Shown here: piece by piece, positions 11,120 through 22,549 of the stretch
How the letters are laid out: every line of letters starts with the position of its first letter
Position numbering within the stretch: the stretch's first letter is position 1
NCBI GenBank assembly: GCA_036874045.1
Contig: JAZBRI010000004.1
Coordinates: 1,798,001 to 1,862,000 of the forward strand
DNA length: 64,000 nucleotides
Reading direction: 5' to 3'
DNA from: Cymodocea nodosa
Taxonomy: Eukaryota > Streptophyta > Magnoliopsida > Alismatales > Cymodoceaceae
The notes under the pieces: model-generated
The model's database searches: none
Told to the model about the DNA's origin: nothing
Seen by the model: the letters and a program-made list of their open reading frames with translations, nothing else
Program-made: the position numbers and the translations under genes

Positions 11120-12244
11120 ATGATATCACTTCATAGAGAAGGCCAGAATATCCATCATCCACCCTTTTTTGATAATAACAATTATAGTTACTAGAAAAAT
11201 AGGATGGAATGTTTTCTCAAAAGCTCTGATTTGAGACTTTGGAAAACAATTGTTTGTGGAACACCTTTTCCAACCAATCATGAGGATGATTGGACTAAGG
11301 AGGATGAGAGAATCATCTAAATAGATGTTCGTGATATAAATATTATTTACTATGCACTTACTATTGAACAATATAACAAAATTTTAGCTTATAAATCTGC
11401 TCACAAGGTTTGGAATACTCTTAAAATAACTTTTGAAAGTATTAGTCAAGTAAAATATACAAAAATCAGTATTTTTCTTAGAAAATTTAAATTATTTAAA
11501 ATGCTTGATAATGAATCTATCACTAACATATTTTCTAGATTTACTGAGATTATTAATGACTTAAGAGGTTTGAGAAAGAAATTTTCTATTCGTGAACAAG
11601 TGCATAAAATTCTTAGAAGCTTAACAGTAGAATGGAAGTAAAAATCCATATCAATACAAGATTCCAAAGACTTCAATAATTACTCAATAAAAGATTTGAT
11701 GGGCAATTTATTAGCTTATGAAATTCAAATGAAAGAATGGAAAGATGAGGAAGGAGGTGTTAAAAAGAAAATAGAAATGAAAAAAAAGCTAGCCTTCTCG
11801 TCAACTAAGGAACTTCAAAGTTCAGATGAAGATGAAGTTGTGTTATTGGCAAAGAATTTCAGAAAATAGATGAATAAAAAAAGCAAAACCAGCACATCAA
11901 AAAGTAATATTCCAATGTACTTTAAATGCAAAAAGTAAGGACATTTACAATCTCATTGTCCACTACAACTTAAAGAGGATAAACAAGAACTAGAGAAGAA
12001 GAAGAACAAGATGAAGAAGGCATTGAAAGCTACTTGGGATGATAGTTGTTCATCTAGTAGTTCATCTAATTTAGATGAAGATGTACCAATAAATATGTGC
12101 TACACAGTACAAGAGATATATTCTACTTCATCTCAATGTGATTCTGATGTAGATAATGATAATTTAGGTATAAATATTCTTTTATCTACTATTGATAGTT
12201 TATACATTAAATGCAAAAATTATAAAAAAGAAATTAACACTTAA
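11120..12244 (+). pseudogene. Copia gag (UBN2-type) pseudogene
   Basis: Reading from the ATG at 11120 gives the hallmarks of a plant Copia Gag: PPFFDNNNYSYWKNRMECFL (with the W codon now TAG), IVCGTPFP, AYKSAHKVWNTLKITFE, IFSRFTEIINDLRGLRK, then a CCHC zinc knuckle at about 11917-11960. The knuckle has lost its first Cys (Tyr-Phe-Lys-Cys) and carries an internal stop. After it comes a Ser/Asp-rich stretch (SSSSSSNLDEDVP). Downstream, frame-shifted pieces continue into a coiled-coil tail (DAYAELEKVHAENRNYKND) and FTNRQNGLNQIIDSQRYSL, then VPKSILSI at about 12613, the usual approach to protease. At least six stops or frameshifts disable it. Gag would form the virus-like particle; no pol follows. 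Confidence 0.8.
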
Positions 12245-12654
12245 CTACATGTTTAAAAGATGCTTATGCTGAACTTGAAAAAGTGCATGCTGAAAATAGA
12301 AATTACAAGAATGATGAATGAAAATTAAAATCTAAAATTTGAAATTACTAATTTGAAAAATACTATGCAAAAATTTACTAATAGACAAAATGGATTAAAT
12401 CAAATCATTGATTCTCAAAGATATAGTTTAAATAGATTTGGCCTAGGATATGCTACTTCATAGGAAATACCTTACTATGATATTGTTATCTGATCTTATA
12501 GAGATGATACTACAGTGTTTGTCATTAAAAGAATATCTAGATAAATGTGGTTGTCAAAAGATAATAAATATTTTCAAGACTAACACTTCTAAACCCAAGA
12601 ATGTATAAGTACCAAAATCTATTCTCTCTATTTGAAATTGCAGGATTATAACAT

Positions 12655-13862
12655 CTAGGGGGAGTAGTTGGTCTACAGTTTCAAATCACTATTTGCAATT
12701 GACCAAAATTTGAAGATCAGTTGAATAAACATGTTAGAAAAGGTTGAACATTTAGGAATCATTTGTGACATCAACATTTGATATCACTAAAGGCACCATC
12801 AATTGGTATAAAATGCTACATACAGATTTTATGACAAATGCACCTAAAAGCATAATATTTAGGAAGAGTAAAATCTATAGTAGTTAGAAACAAGTGTTAT
12901 CAGTAAAAGAGGGAGAAATCAAAAATGTCAAGCATACAAACAAGAGAGCAACAACTAAATTATAGTCTTAAAATTGTCTCCTGCATATGTTTGAAAGAAC
13001 CTCTTGAAATAAGGATTTAAGAAGCTAAACAGTTAAGGATCAATTATGATTTTTTGAAATCAACAATTGATATCATAAGTGACATCAATGATTGAATTAT
13101 GTTCTTCAAAGGAAATAAAATTTGCATGAGCTAGGATGAATGACAAATTGCAAAACAGGTGTAACAAATTTATTTGTAAGGAAAAGTATATAAGTAGGGG
13201 GAGAGCCTACTATTCAAAATCCAAAGGAAATTCAAGATAAAGTTCTGGTTCAAAAAGAAAGTTTATAAATTCAAAGACAAGAGAGCACACATATAGGGGG
13301 GAGAGTTTATAGTTTGAAGTGACAAATAGAAAACCTCCATTATATAACTAAGGGGAGAGCATGTGGCAACAACTACAAATATTAATTAAATTATTATTAA
13401 TTGATATATTAACAATTGACATTTCAGTGGTTATAGTATTTACAGATGATGCAGTACTCTATTAAGAAAGAGGAATGAGATATTATAAAGTCCTATTGTT
13501 CAAATTGTAGCTATCAAAATATCTCAACAATTGACATCAACACATCGACAATTGGTATCTAATGCAAAATCAACAATTGGTATTTGAAGGGATTGAGAAT
13601 TCATCAAAGGGAGAGAAGTAATTAGATAACTCAGTATATATCTCTTTTAGAGAATGACAAAAATGAGAAATAAGAATATTACAATATTCACAACCAATCA
13701 GCACACAAACAAGGGAAGAGATTAACTCTATATTATACTATACAAATTGTAAATATTTGTATTATTTATGTTCTATGTGATTCATTGTATAAAAACAATC
13801 TAGGGAGTGAAATATATGTAATTTAATGTAAAAGTTTTTATCATTATCAAAAAGGGAGAGAT
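12655..13862 (+). promoter_or_regulatory. Polypurine-rich 3' internal region with repeated PPT-like motifs
   Basis: A purine motif of the form A/T-GGGGAGAG recurs before the 3' LTR: near 12655 (TAGGGGGAGTAG), 13194, 13291, 13351, 13606, 13711 and 13851. The last, AAAGGGAGAGAT, abuts the 3' LTR at 13863 and is the likely functional polypurine tract. Multiple PPT-like signatures upstream of the 3' LTR are a reported hallmark of Sireviruses. No coding frame is seen in this part. Confidence 0.65.
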
Positions 13863-15459
13863 TGAAAGGACCTTTGAATTTTGATAATGTAAAAACCTAT
13901 GTAAGGAACTTATGCATTTCAATTGAACAGTTAAAATGTCAAAGCCAAACAAAGGTCAAACATGCTAGACGAATGCTACACAAAAAACTCAAAAGAACTT
14001 CAAAAGAAATTATTGAGTTGTAGTCAATTGGAAGGTTTCACACTTAATCGAAAGGTTTCATAGTTGTTTAGATTGTTTTAAAGCAAATCGAAAGGTTTCA
14101 CAGTCTACTGAATAGTTTCAGATATGTTTGGATGGTTTTATAGTTTATCAGATAGTTTTAGATATGTTCGAATGGTTTCATAGTCTATCCAATAATTTCA
14201 CAAGTTGATTGAAATGTTTCAAACAAAACATTTCGAAAGATAGAGAATTTTGAAAGGTTTCATGATTAACAATTCAAATCTAAATTACGTCACATGCTTA
14301 ACTTAAAGATTTATGTGACGAGTATGAAAGAAAGACTCTCAAGCTTTCGGATAGTTTTAAGGGGTTTTTAAAAGGTTTCGAATGAAATAGTTTGAAAAAT
14401 AGAAAATCTTGGAAGGTTTCAAGTTGAACAATTTAAACTTAAAAGACCTCATGTGCCTAATTTAAAATCTCATGTGATATGAATAAGAGAAGGGAGTCTC
14501 AAGCATTTGGATAGTTTCAAGAAAGTTTTCGAAAGATTTCAAATGAAACATTTCAAAAGATAGAGAGTTTCACATAAACAATCCGAATCTAAGTTATATC
14601 ACATGTGAAACTTAAATATTCACGTGATAAAGCATCGCTCAAGACTTTAGATAGTTTCATGGAGTTTTTGAAAAGTTTCAAATGAAATAGTCTAAAAAAT
14701 AGATTAAACCAGAAGGTTTCAGAAAGACAGTATATTGAATGGTAATTTATTATTTACAAGACTGTCAAGAATCATAGTACAACAAATTAATATCCTTGAA
14801 GGGAAATATGATCGTTTGGATTTATAGATATAAACACAACCAGATCATTTAATGAAAAAGGTTGAGAGATATAGAAAATATTGCATATCATCTACTATTA
14901 CAGAAGAAAGTATAATTCAGATTTCATATTGTAAAGAATAGATTGAGAAAACTTAATTCAGAAGAAGATCATTAAAGTTCTCCATGCATTAAAAGTTTGA
15001 TCTAAGAATAATCATTGGTTCGTGGCTTCAACTAGAAAGTTATGCACTGTGTTGATTTGAATTTTGACCTGAAAATTTAAAAAGATTAATTATTGAGCTT
15101 CGACTTGAAAATTCAAGAAGTAAGTTGTAGAGCTTTAACCTGAAATTTCATGGATTGTAAGTTAAAATTTTGATATGAAAGTTTAAGTGAATGATTGGTT
15201 ATTGCTTTAACTTGAAAGCAAGTGTATGTAAATATTTGAATATTTAATAAAGTCTAAGTGATCTTTAAAGGTGGATTAGTCAAGTTGATGAACTAACTAA
15301 AATTTTCTTGTATTCTTATTTATTTATTTTTTCATTATATATATTTTATTTATCAATCTAATACTTATACTTATTGTTTAATTAAATAAATTAAAAATAT
15401 TTAAAATTAAGCATAGATAATCGTTCACCTCCTTTCTGGTGATTCATTCAATCCTAACA
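13863..15459 (+). repeat. 3' LTR of the gag-only Copia element
   Basis: 1,597 bp, matching the 5' LTR throughout (start TGAAAGGACCTTTGAA, end TTCAATCCTAACA). It is longer mainly because the GAAAGGTTTCA-rich block (about 14020-14720) has extra units, which points to slippage or unequal exchange in that block after insertion. Confidence 0.85.
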
Positions 15460-15464
15460 CTTGA

Positions 15465-16679
15465 ATCAAACACTTTGTTGCAGAATCATGCATGATCTTT
15501 GAATCCTTCGATAAAAAGTGCATAAATGTGAACCATTGGTGAGTGAGGGATACTTCAGTCAATTGGTAGCTTACATGAAATAAAAGCTTGGAATTTGTTC
15601 CATTGAAATCATGACTACTTTATGAGTTCCTAAGCTTTTTTTTTTTAATTCTTCCATGTTCAGATTCCGTCACTACCGAAATATATAGAATTGTTCTGGC
15701 AGGAACCCACATCCCCATATCAATATTCTTTGGGAATTTCAGGACAGCAACATCAATATATTCCTTTTAACATCTCACATTCTATATCTTTTTTCTTTTC
15801 TTTTTTTCCCCCATATCAAAATATTTTTTACTCAAACATGAACCTGCAATTTATTCAAAAATACAGTGATAAGAGAAAATATCAATACTTTGCCAAATGA
15901 GTTATGGTTTACATCATTTTATTGAAACCCAAAAAAACAATTTACACAATATTTTCTTCTTTTTGCACACATGTTAACTATCAAATTTCTAGGGACCTAA
16001 GAACATTTAATTGGTAGCACACTTTTACCACACGATAATTTCTCTCACATGGAGGAAAAAGAAGAAGATGTATGTGTTGGTGCGCACATGCATATCATGG
16101 TAAGTTTTCATACATACCATTAATATTTAAATTCATTCATCACTCAAGCGCGCATATGATGGTGATGATGTTTATAATTATAAAAGCTTACATTTAATAA
16201 ATAATTGCTAGGAACATTCAGTTTTCCAGAACGGGAAATAGTAAATCTATTTTACAACTGACCTAAAATTCAACTTTAATATAAAATGTCCTCAAATTTT
16301 TATATATGCAAATGTCTTTCGTGAAAGCACAAATGTTATTCGTGAAAATAAAATAACATCGAAGGAATAATATCATTCGTGTATTCTTCTTATTAAGAAT
16401 AATTTTTATTTTCATTAAATTTTTAATTTTACCGTTATTTCTTTTTATACGAGTTTGAATCTCACGGAATTCAATAATAAATTCACAAATGTTTCAAAAA
16501 GAATTATCCTATACTTGAATGGTGAGTCATCTTCTTGTCACTTGTGAAACCTTTATTATTATTATTTTTTAAAATAATAATAATATATTTAAGTAGTGAA
16601 TGATGTTAGTCATCTAATAAGTCTAACAGCCAAGTACATTAAAAAATAAAAAAAAATTCTAATTTTGATTTTTTTTGTT
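15465..16679. other. AT-rich intergenic DNA
   Basis: No gene, RNA or repeat boundary seen. Base composition stays AT-rich until an abrupt shift to GC-rich sequence at about 16680. Confidence 0.4.
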
Positions 16680-17580
16680 GTCCCATGACCCCGTTTATCT
16701 CTTGTGGAGGGAACGGAAGAAATCTCGGCCGTCGAAGCTGTCGTCTCGCGAAATCTCCACCACAAACACGCACATTCTGTTTGCGCAAGAAAACACCACC
16801 TGTCCTTTTCTCCTCCCATCTCGCCGGGGTCCGCCGTCTCGCCCTCTTCTTCCCCCTTCCTCCTCACCTCGCCGGAAGATTTCAGATATCCAGGTAAAGT
16901 CTGCGGTCGGAGATGGAGGATGTCGATTTCCTGATTTATCCAAGGTAACACCCACGCCTGTTGTCACCCATCGGATCTCCATTTTTCTACCACTTTGTAC
17001 TTGTTTTTGTACTTTCTTTTTGTTTTTTGGCCGTTGTTTGTGCCGATCGATTCGGCGTCAGGGGTCGCCGTTCACCCCTTCCACCTCTCTCTCTCTCTCT
17101 CACACACACACACTTCCGTTCTGTACAACGGTGCGGCGTAGTGATCACTAGACAACAAATAAAACCCCACTCCTAACTGGAATTATCGGGCAACGGTGGC
17201 GGCTTCTCCCTAGTCTCTTCATTGGGGCGGTCTCCGGCGGTTCCACGCCCAAAGATCCACAAGGTCTGAGAGCTACCTATCCACCATTGGAGAACCCAGA
17301 TTACAGGTCCGTTTAGGATTATTTCCGATCAATAATAGTCCCACCGTTTGAAAAACGGGGAAGACGAAGAAAACCACACCAACGACGGACATGGGTAATA
17401 AGCAGATAAGCTGGAGATCGAATCCAAGTTCTTCTCTCGCAGCCCTGTGTACCGCTGACCAGAGCACCTCAGCAACCTTTCCCCAACATGGCCGAAGGAT
17501 GGCGAACTGGTGCTGCCGGAGTCTTGTGCTAGAATTGGAGAGCCTTGGGATGGCAGCAACGTATTTTAAAGTGTTTTTTA
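16680..17580 (+). other. GC-rich island: candidate gene 5' end or captured gene fragment
   Basis: An abrupt GC-rich stretch with C/T-rich, 5'-UTR-like sequence (TCTCGCCGG repeated, CTTCTTCCCCC), a (CT)n(CA)n microsatellite at about 17085-17113, and a plausible short first coding exon: ATG at 16913, MEDVDFLIYP, with a good donor (CCAAG/GTAACA) at 16944/16945. No second exon could be recognised downstream before the LINE at 18.24 kb. The long open frames across the island in several phases (for example 16675-17151) are side effects of GC content. It could be the 5' end of an intact gene with a long LINE-filled intron, a broken gene, or a fragment carried by a transposon. Confidence 0.4.
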
Positions 17581-17648
17581 CACCAGCCTATGGTTAAATA
17601 ATTTGCAGTAGAATAAGTGTTTTTAAATGTGATTAGCGTAAAAATTGA

Positions 17649-17843
17649 ATGTATTTGGAAATATTTTTTTACTTTAGCTTACTTTGAAGTAAGTTGCGTT
17701 TCTATTTTCAAATTGAAACGAGTACTTACTGTAAAAAGTCAATAAGCATGTACTTTTTGTCCAACTTATTATATTCTCGTACCGTTTATTTGATAAAACA
17801 CGTTTTTCAATAAATGCTTATTCGATAAGCATTTCCAAACGTG
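17649..17843. mobile_element. Candidate MITE
   Basis: A short AT-rich segment of about 195 bp bounded by imperfect inverted repeats (GTATTTGGAAAT at 17651 and ATTTCCAAACGTG at 17831). Internal hairpin-like sequence supports a MITE. The target duplication is unclear, so the call is tentative. Confidence 0.35.
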
Positions 17844-18239
17844 TTGCCACCTCAGAAGTCCAGAGGACGCCAATAAATTGTAACCCAACGCGTTGCATGA
17901 TTGCTTTACGTTTTGCATAATCGTGGATCTAGTGTATCCTGCAGGATCAAACAACACCCACCACCTTCATGCTGTTGGATGGCTGTATGTGCAACAGTAG
18001 TGGGGCATGCAGAGGGAGAACCCAACAAAGACCGATTCATGTGAAGAAGTTGTGGTGGTGTGAGATGTTGGATTCCACGTGAAGAAACCCACGAAGACGG
18101 GGATTCTGTCTACTCCCCTGATGTTTTGATTGATTGCAACAGTTGGACTGGTATGATTGGCCGGTCCAACCAGTTCACTGTTTTTGGATGAAAGATAGCA
18201 ACTAATATTACTGCTCCTCAACTATGAAACCACAGTTGA
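17844..18239. other. Spacer between candidate MITE and LINE
   Basis: No coding or repeat structure was recognised. Composition is intermediate and the block 17960-18240 could be an old gene or repeat remnant. Confidence 0.3.
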
Positions 18240-20760
18240 GGTACAAAAAAAGGGACAAACATAGTTTAAGTCTCAAGATGACAGCAGTTAAATAATAGAA
18301 AAATAAGAAAAGAGACATTAAACATTATTTTCAACATCAGCCCAACTTCTCAATCCTTGGCGAGATCTATTTTTGCCAGCTTCTAGGATAGCATATGTAT
18401 TGCTAGTATAATTTGTAGCATGTTGCTCTGATTTAGACTGGACATCGCCAGCCCTTAGAATTTTTGTCCCAAAAGATGTAAGATATATAACATGAAGGAA
18501 TATTGAGTTGATATTTAGCAAAGGTTGTCCAAAAATAAGGTTATTTCTGGAGATTCAAAGAACCCAAAATAAAGCAATTAAGAGAGAGAACCACATAGGA
18601 TTAGGAGGTGAAAAATTAAGCTGAATGGAAAAGGAGAAAGTGTAACACAGCAAATCTTCTTTGAGCAAATTTAATTTGTTTTTCAAAAGGAAAAATTAGA
18701 TTTCGACAGGAAAATAACAGTCCACAAAAATGTGCTGAATACTTTCGATACCCAATTTGTAGAAAGAAAATGCTAGGTTACCAGGCCATCCCCTTTTAAC
18801 AAGATTTTCTTTGGAGAGAATCTTATTATTAATAATGAACCAGGTGATAATTTTTGCCTTTAAGGGAGTAGCAGATTTCCAAATGTGTTTATAAAATCTA
18901 AAACGAACACCACCATCAATCAGAATAGTATAACAACATTTAGATGAATATAATCCATTGGAATTTAGAGTCGATGTCATAAGATCTGGGTCACTGTTTA
19001 TTCTAATAACATCAAGGATATTTAGCAGCTCATTAGCAGAATACTGAAGGTCTATATTAAGATATCTAATAACTTTTCTCTTAAAGTGATAAGAAGAGGT
19101 AACTTTGGCCACCGTTGCTTTGTGAAACCCAAGTCTGGGATATATGTCAAAAAATTGATTGGAGGGCTTTGATTTTTCAAACAAAATGTTATCCCGCCAA
19201 AGACAGGAGGTTCCATTGCCAATCTGATAATGACTGAAGTTTGATATTATAGAATATATCCTTTTAATAATTTTGGAGGGTCGGTGAAAGCAAACAGTTT
19301 GATTTATTGAGTAGAAAACCAAGGCCACCATGGGCACCATGAGTTGCCTTAATAATGTCACACCAAAGGGGGCAATCTTTGCCTTTCATCAGTGACCAGC
19401 AAAGTTTTCCTTTGAGAGCAGTGGAGAAACATTTAATGCAAATAATACCCAATCTCCCAAAATTTTTTGGTCTGCATATCAAGTCCCAATTTGCAAGGTG
19501 ATATTTATGCCCTTCACCTGAAGACTTACCCCAGAAAAAGTTTTTCTAAGCTTATCAATAATTTTGAAAACTTTAGCTGGCGTATGAAGACCCAAAAAGT
19601 AAAATTTAGCCATAGAGGAGACCACAAAATTTAAAAGTGTGAGTCTTCCTCCCCATGACAAGAATTTTCCTTTCCATCCTTCAAGTTTGGTAGTGATTTT
19701 GCTGATAACTTGAAGCCAATCCTGAAAAGTAGCTGATCTAAAATGAAGAGGGTGACCTTAGTATTGAATAGGGAGGTCCTTAGATTTACATCCCATAAGT
19801 TGGCAAAAATGATTGATAGAATTTTTATCCAGATTTATTCCAGTAGGTGTTGGTTTTTCCATATTGATTTTTAGACCAAAAATAGCTTGAAAAATGCATA
19901 GGGAGTGTTTGAAATGTAAAACATTAATAGGTGTTGGGTCAATAAAAAAAATAACATCATCATTGTACTGTAGATAAGTATACATGGGCCTCCATTTGGA
20001 AAAGGAACTCCACAAATAGAATACTCTCTTTAACTACGTGCAACATTCTGTTTAAAAAATAGGCAAACAATAAGAAAAAGTAGAGGGGATAGTGGGTCAC
20101 CTTGCCTGAGTCTATTAGATTAAAATAGATAATTTAAATGTAGTAACGCATATTTTGATCTAATAGATATATTTTTCCCCAAATCCCAATCTTTTTAAAC
20201 AATCAAAAAGGAAGGACCAATTTCTTTTATCAAAGGTCTTTTCAAAATCTACTTTAATAAGAAGAGCTATTTTATGATTCTTATGGAGGTAAAATAATGT
20301 TTCTTGGGCAGTTAAGAAGCAGTCCTGAAGGACTCTACCTTGGAGGAAGGCACAGTGAGTTTTACCGATTAGTTTATTGAGAGCATGACTTAATATGGTA
20401 GCCAAACACTTAGTTAAAATCTTATAGTTACTGTTTAGAAGACTAATGGGGCTGAAATCAAAAACTAAAGATGCCCTTATCTTTTTAGGGATTAGAGCAA
20501 TGAATGTATTGTTGGTGGATTTAAGGGAATCTAGAGTATCACTGCTTTGAAAGAAATTAAAAAAATTTAATAGATCATCTTTAATGATGTCCCAATATTT
20601 ATGATAAAAGCTGATTGGAAATCCATCCAGACCGGGGGATTTATCAGACCAGTTCATTGTTAAACCCGCTTTTTAACTTTTTAATGTCTAACGTTTTTTA
20701 TATTTTCAAAAACATCTTTTAGCATCATGACAATGAATATAGTTAGAAATTTTTTCTGTT
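18240..20760 (-). mobile_element. 5'-truncated L1-type LINE, decayed
   Basis: Read on the - strand, it gives the C-terminal two-thirds of a plant L1 ORF2. The RT start is at 20657-20160 (KSPGLDGFPISFYHKYWDII, then FIALIPKK, FSPISLLNSNYKILTKCLA, KVDFEKTFDKRNW). The active-site block is at about 20015-19758 (YNDDVIFFIDP, where the family has F/YADD). Then come KLEGWKGKFLSWGGRLTLL (about 19690-19630), WDLICRPKNFGRLGI, and a zinc-binding RVT domain at about 18890-18720 (IWKSATPLKAKIITWFI, NLVKRGWPGN, HIFVDC). Many stops and frameshifts break it. The endonuclease and ORF1 are absent, as expected for a 5' truncation during target-primed reverse transcription. The 3' end is near 18240 but a clean poly(A) tail is not visible. 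Confidence 0.8.
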
Positions 20761-22549
20761 TTTCTATATTTTGCCTGATACCAACCCTATTTTTAGTTTT
20801 TTTTTTTTTAATTTAAAAATGATTTGATTATGATGTCATCTAATACAACAGATTGAACTTATTTTTGAACCTACCAGATAGAAAAATGGTTCAATGTCTT
20901 GTCCATTCTAAAAACATTGTTCCTTGTAGTAGTTCATTGTTAGGGAGCCAAAGGAGGAAGAGTTGGTGCCGTGAGGGTGGTAGCTTTATTTCTTTTGTTC
21001 ATTGTTTTGATTTTTTTTCTTGATGAGATCCATGGCTGAATGGAAGTGAAGATGGGGTTGGCGCTTCCCTTGGGAAGATATCTCACCAAGGTGCAATTCT
21101 AGGGTGGTCTGATGGTGTCCTTGGCAATAATTTAGTGGATACCTAGGTATCTAATACATGACAGTTCATAGTAAATGATGCAACTGATAGTTATTATTAA
21201 GTCTACCTCATGCATACCGTATCATCTAATGCTATCAAAGAGTCATAGTATTGCCAAACCATTATAGTTGAAATGGATGCAAATCTTTCTACTTATTGTA
21301 AGATGACTATCGTGCCATGCTTCTAACAGCATGAATTAGTGCAAATGTCATTTTTCTTAAGACTACAAAAGAGACATGTTGGGAGATGTACCCTCATAAG
21401 AAGAATATTGCATGGGTTTACAAGCTTTATTAAAATCTTTTTTGCCTACAACAAGGTGATTGTTCATCGAATGATTACTCTATTACTTTGAAAGTCATGT
21501 TGGAGGGGTTCAATATTTCAATATCTATCAAACATTGTTTGTAGATATCTAAAAGTAATAAGAGGAGTTTAAAGTGGCAAAGTTTCTTTATAGATCAAAT
21601 TTTGACTATGAACATGTTTATGGTTGACCACATGCTAGTGATACTTTACCAATTATTTCTTAACAGGAGAAGAATTTCTCTTCTGATTTTATTCATTCTT
21701 CTTTTTTGTGAAGTTCAAAGCAAATATTTCTTTCTTATTGTTTGTAATTTGATAGAAATATTTAGAAGAAAAGATTCATGTGATTTTCCCTACGTAGTGG
21801 GATTATGGCTTGGACTGTTGTTATTATTGTTTATAGTCTGCATATTACCTTTTTTTTTGAATCTTATTTGTATTTTAGTTATTGCATGCAAGTCACAAGG
21901 TAAGAAATTTTATTTGTTGAGAAACTTGCTTCTGACAATATATTCTTTGTTGAAATTAAGGTCATTGTTTTAGGTCAGAGAATTGTCATAGGTATACCTT
22001 GAAATTGATGACTTGTTTCTAGTGTAATGGATAGAAGATTGTTCAAGGACATATCATTTGGAGTGTATGATATTTGAGAAGACAAGATATAAGCTGTTAG
22101 GTTATCCCGTATCCCAATTTTTCTTTGTCTCAGGTGACTCAAGAACAAAATAACTATAAGCTTATGGTGTAAGAGAATATTAAAGTGATTGGTAGGATCA
22201 TGACATTATGGAGACTTACCTTGTTTGTTTAGTTGGATATTCAGTTGTTTTTTAGGAATGACTATGGCCCCATTCACCGAAAAAAGAAAAAGATTCAATT
22301 GTTGGGCATTTGATCTATTAGGATTTTCTTCCCATTTGTCATTTCCCTAGGTGATCATTTTTTTCAAAAATTTATGCCAGTCATGCTATGTTCTTATAAA
22401 TTGTAATTTGATGGTTGGAAGCATGTTATGGACTCCTAATCTATGTTGTAGAGGGGGAGATGAAGGGAATTTCTGAATGCAGTTATGCAACAAAGTTTGT
22501 GATCCTCTAGGAAAGAAGTGAGGCAAAAGTTACAACCAAATGATGCTTG
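20761..22549. other. AT-rich intergenic DNA
   Basis: No recognisable domain. The hydrophobic frame at 21602-21973 has no start context or family resemblance and is not called. Fragments are possible retroelement debris without diagnostic motifs. Confidence 0.35.

Larger units (their letters stand above)
9706..15459 (+). mobile_element. Gag-only Copia (Sirevirus-like) LTR retrotransposon
   Basis: A complete but non-autonomous element on the + strand: 5' LTR 9706-11067, primer-binding site just after it, decayed gag 11120-12244 plus a tail, an AT-rich region with several polypurine tracts, and 3' LTR 13863-15459. The LTRs start TGAAA and end AACA. The flanking pentamers TTTGA (9701-9705) and CTTGA (15460-15464) match at 4 of 5 positions, a credible mutated target duplication. 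No integrase, reverse transcriptase or RNase H can be found between gag and the 3' LTR, so the element must have relied on an autonomous partner or lost pol later. LTR divergence (many substitutions and a length difference of about 235 bp) indicates an old insertion. Confidence 0.85.

Noticed and set aside
16675..17151. 158-residue frame across the GC-rich island
   Set aside because: Several overlapping frames on both strands are equally long because stops are rare in GC-rich DNA. The product is Ser/Pro/Arg low complexity without a domain.
21602..21973. 123-residue hydrophobic frame
   Set aside because: T-rich sequence gives spurious hydrophobic residues. There are no splice partners and no recognisable membrane protein family.
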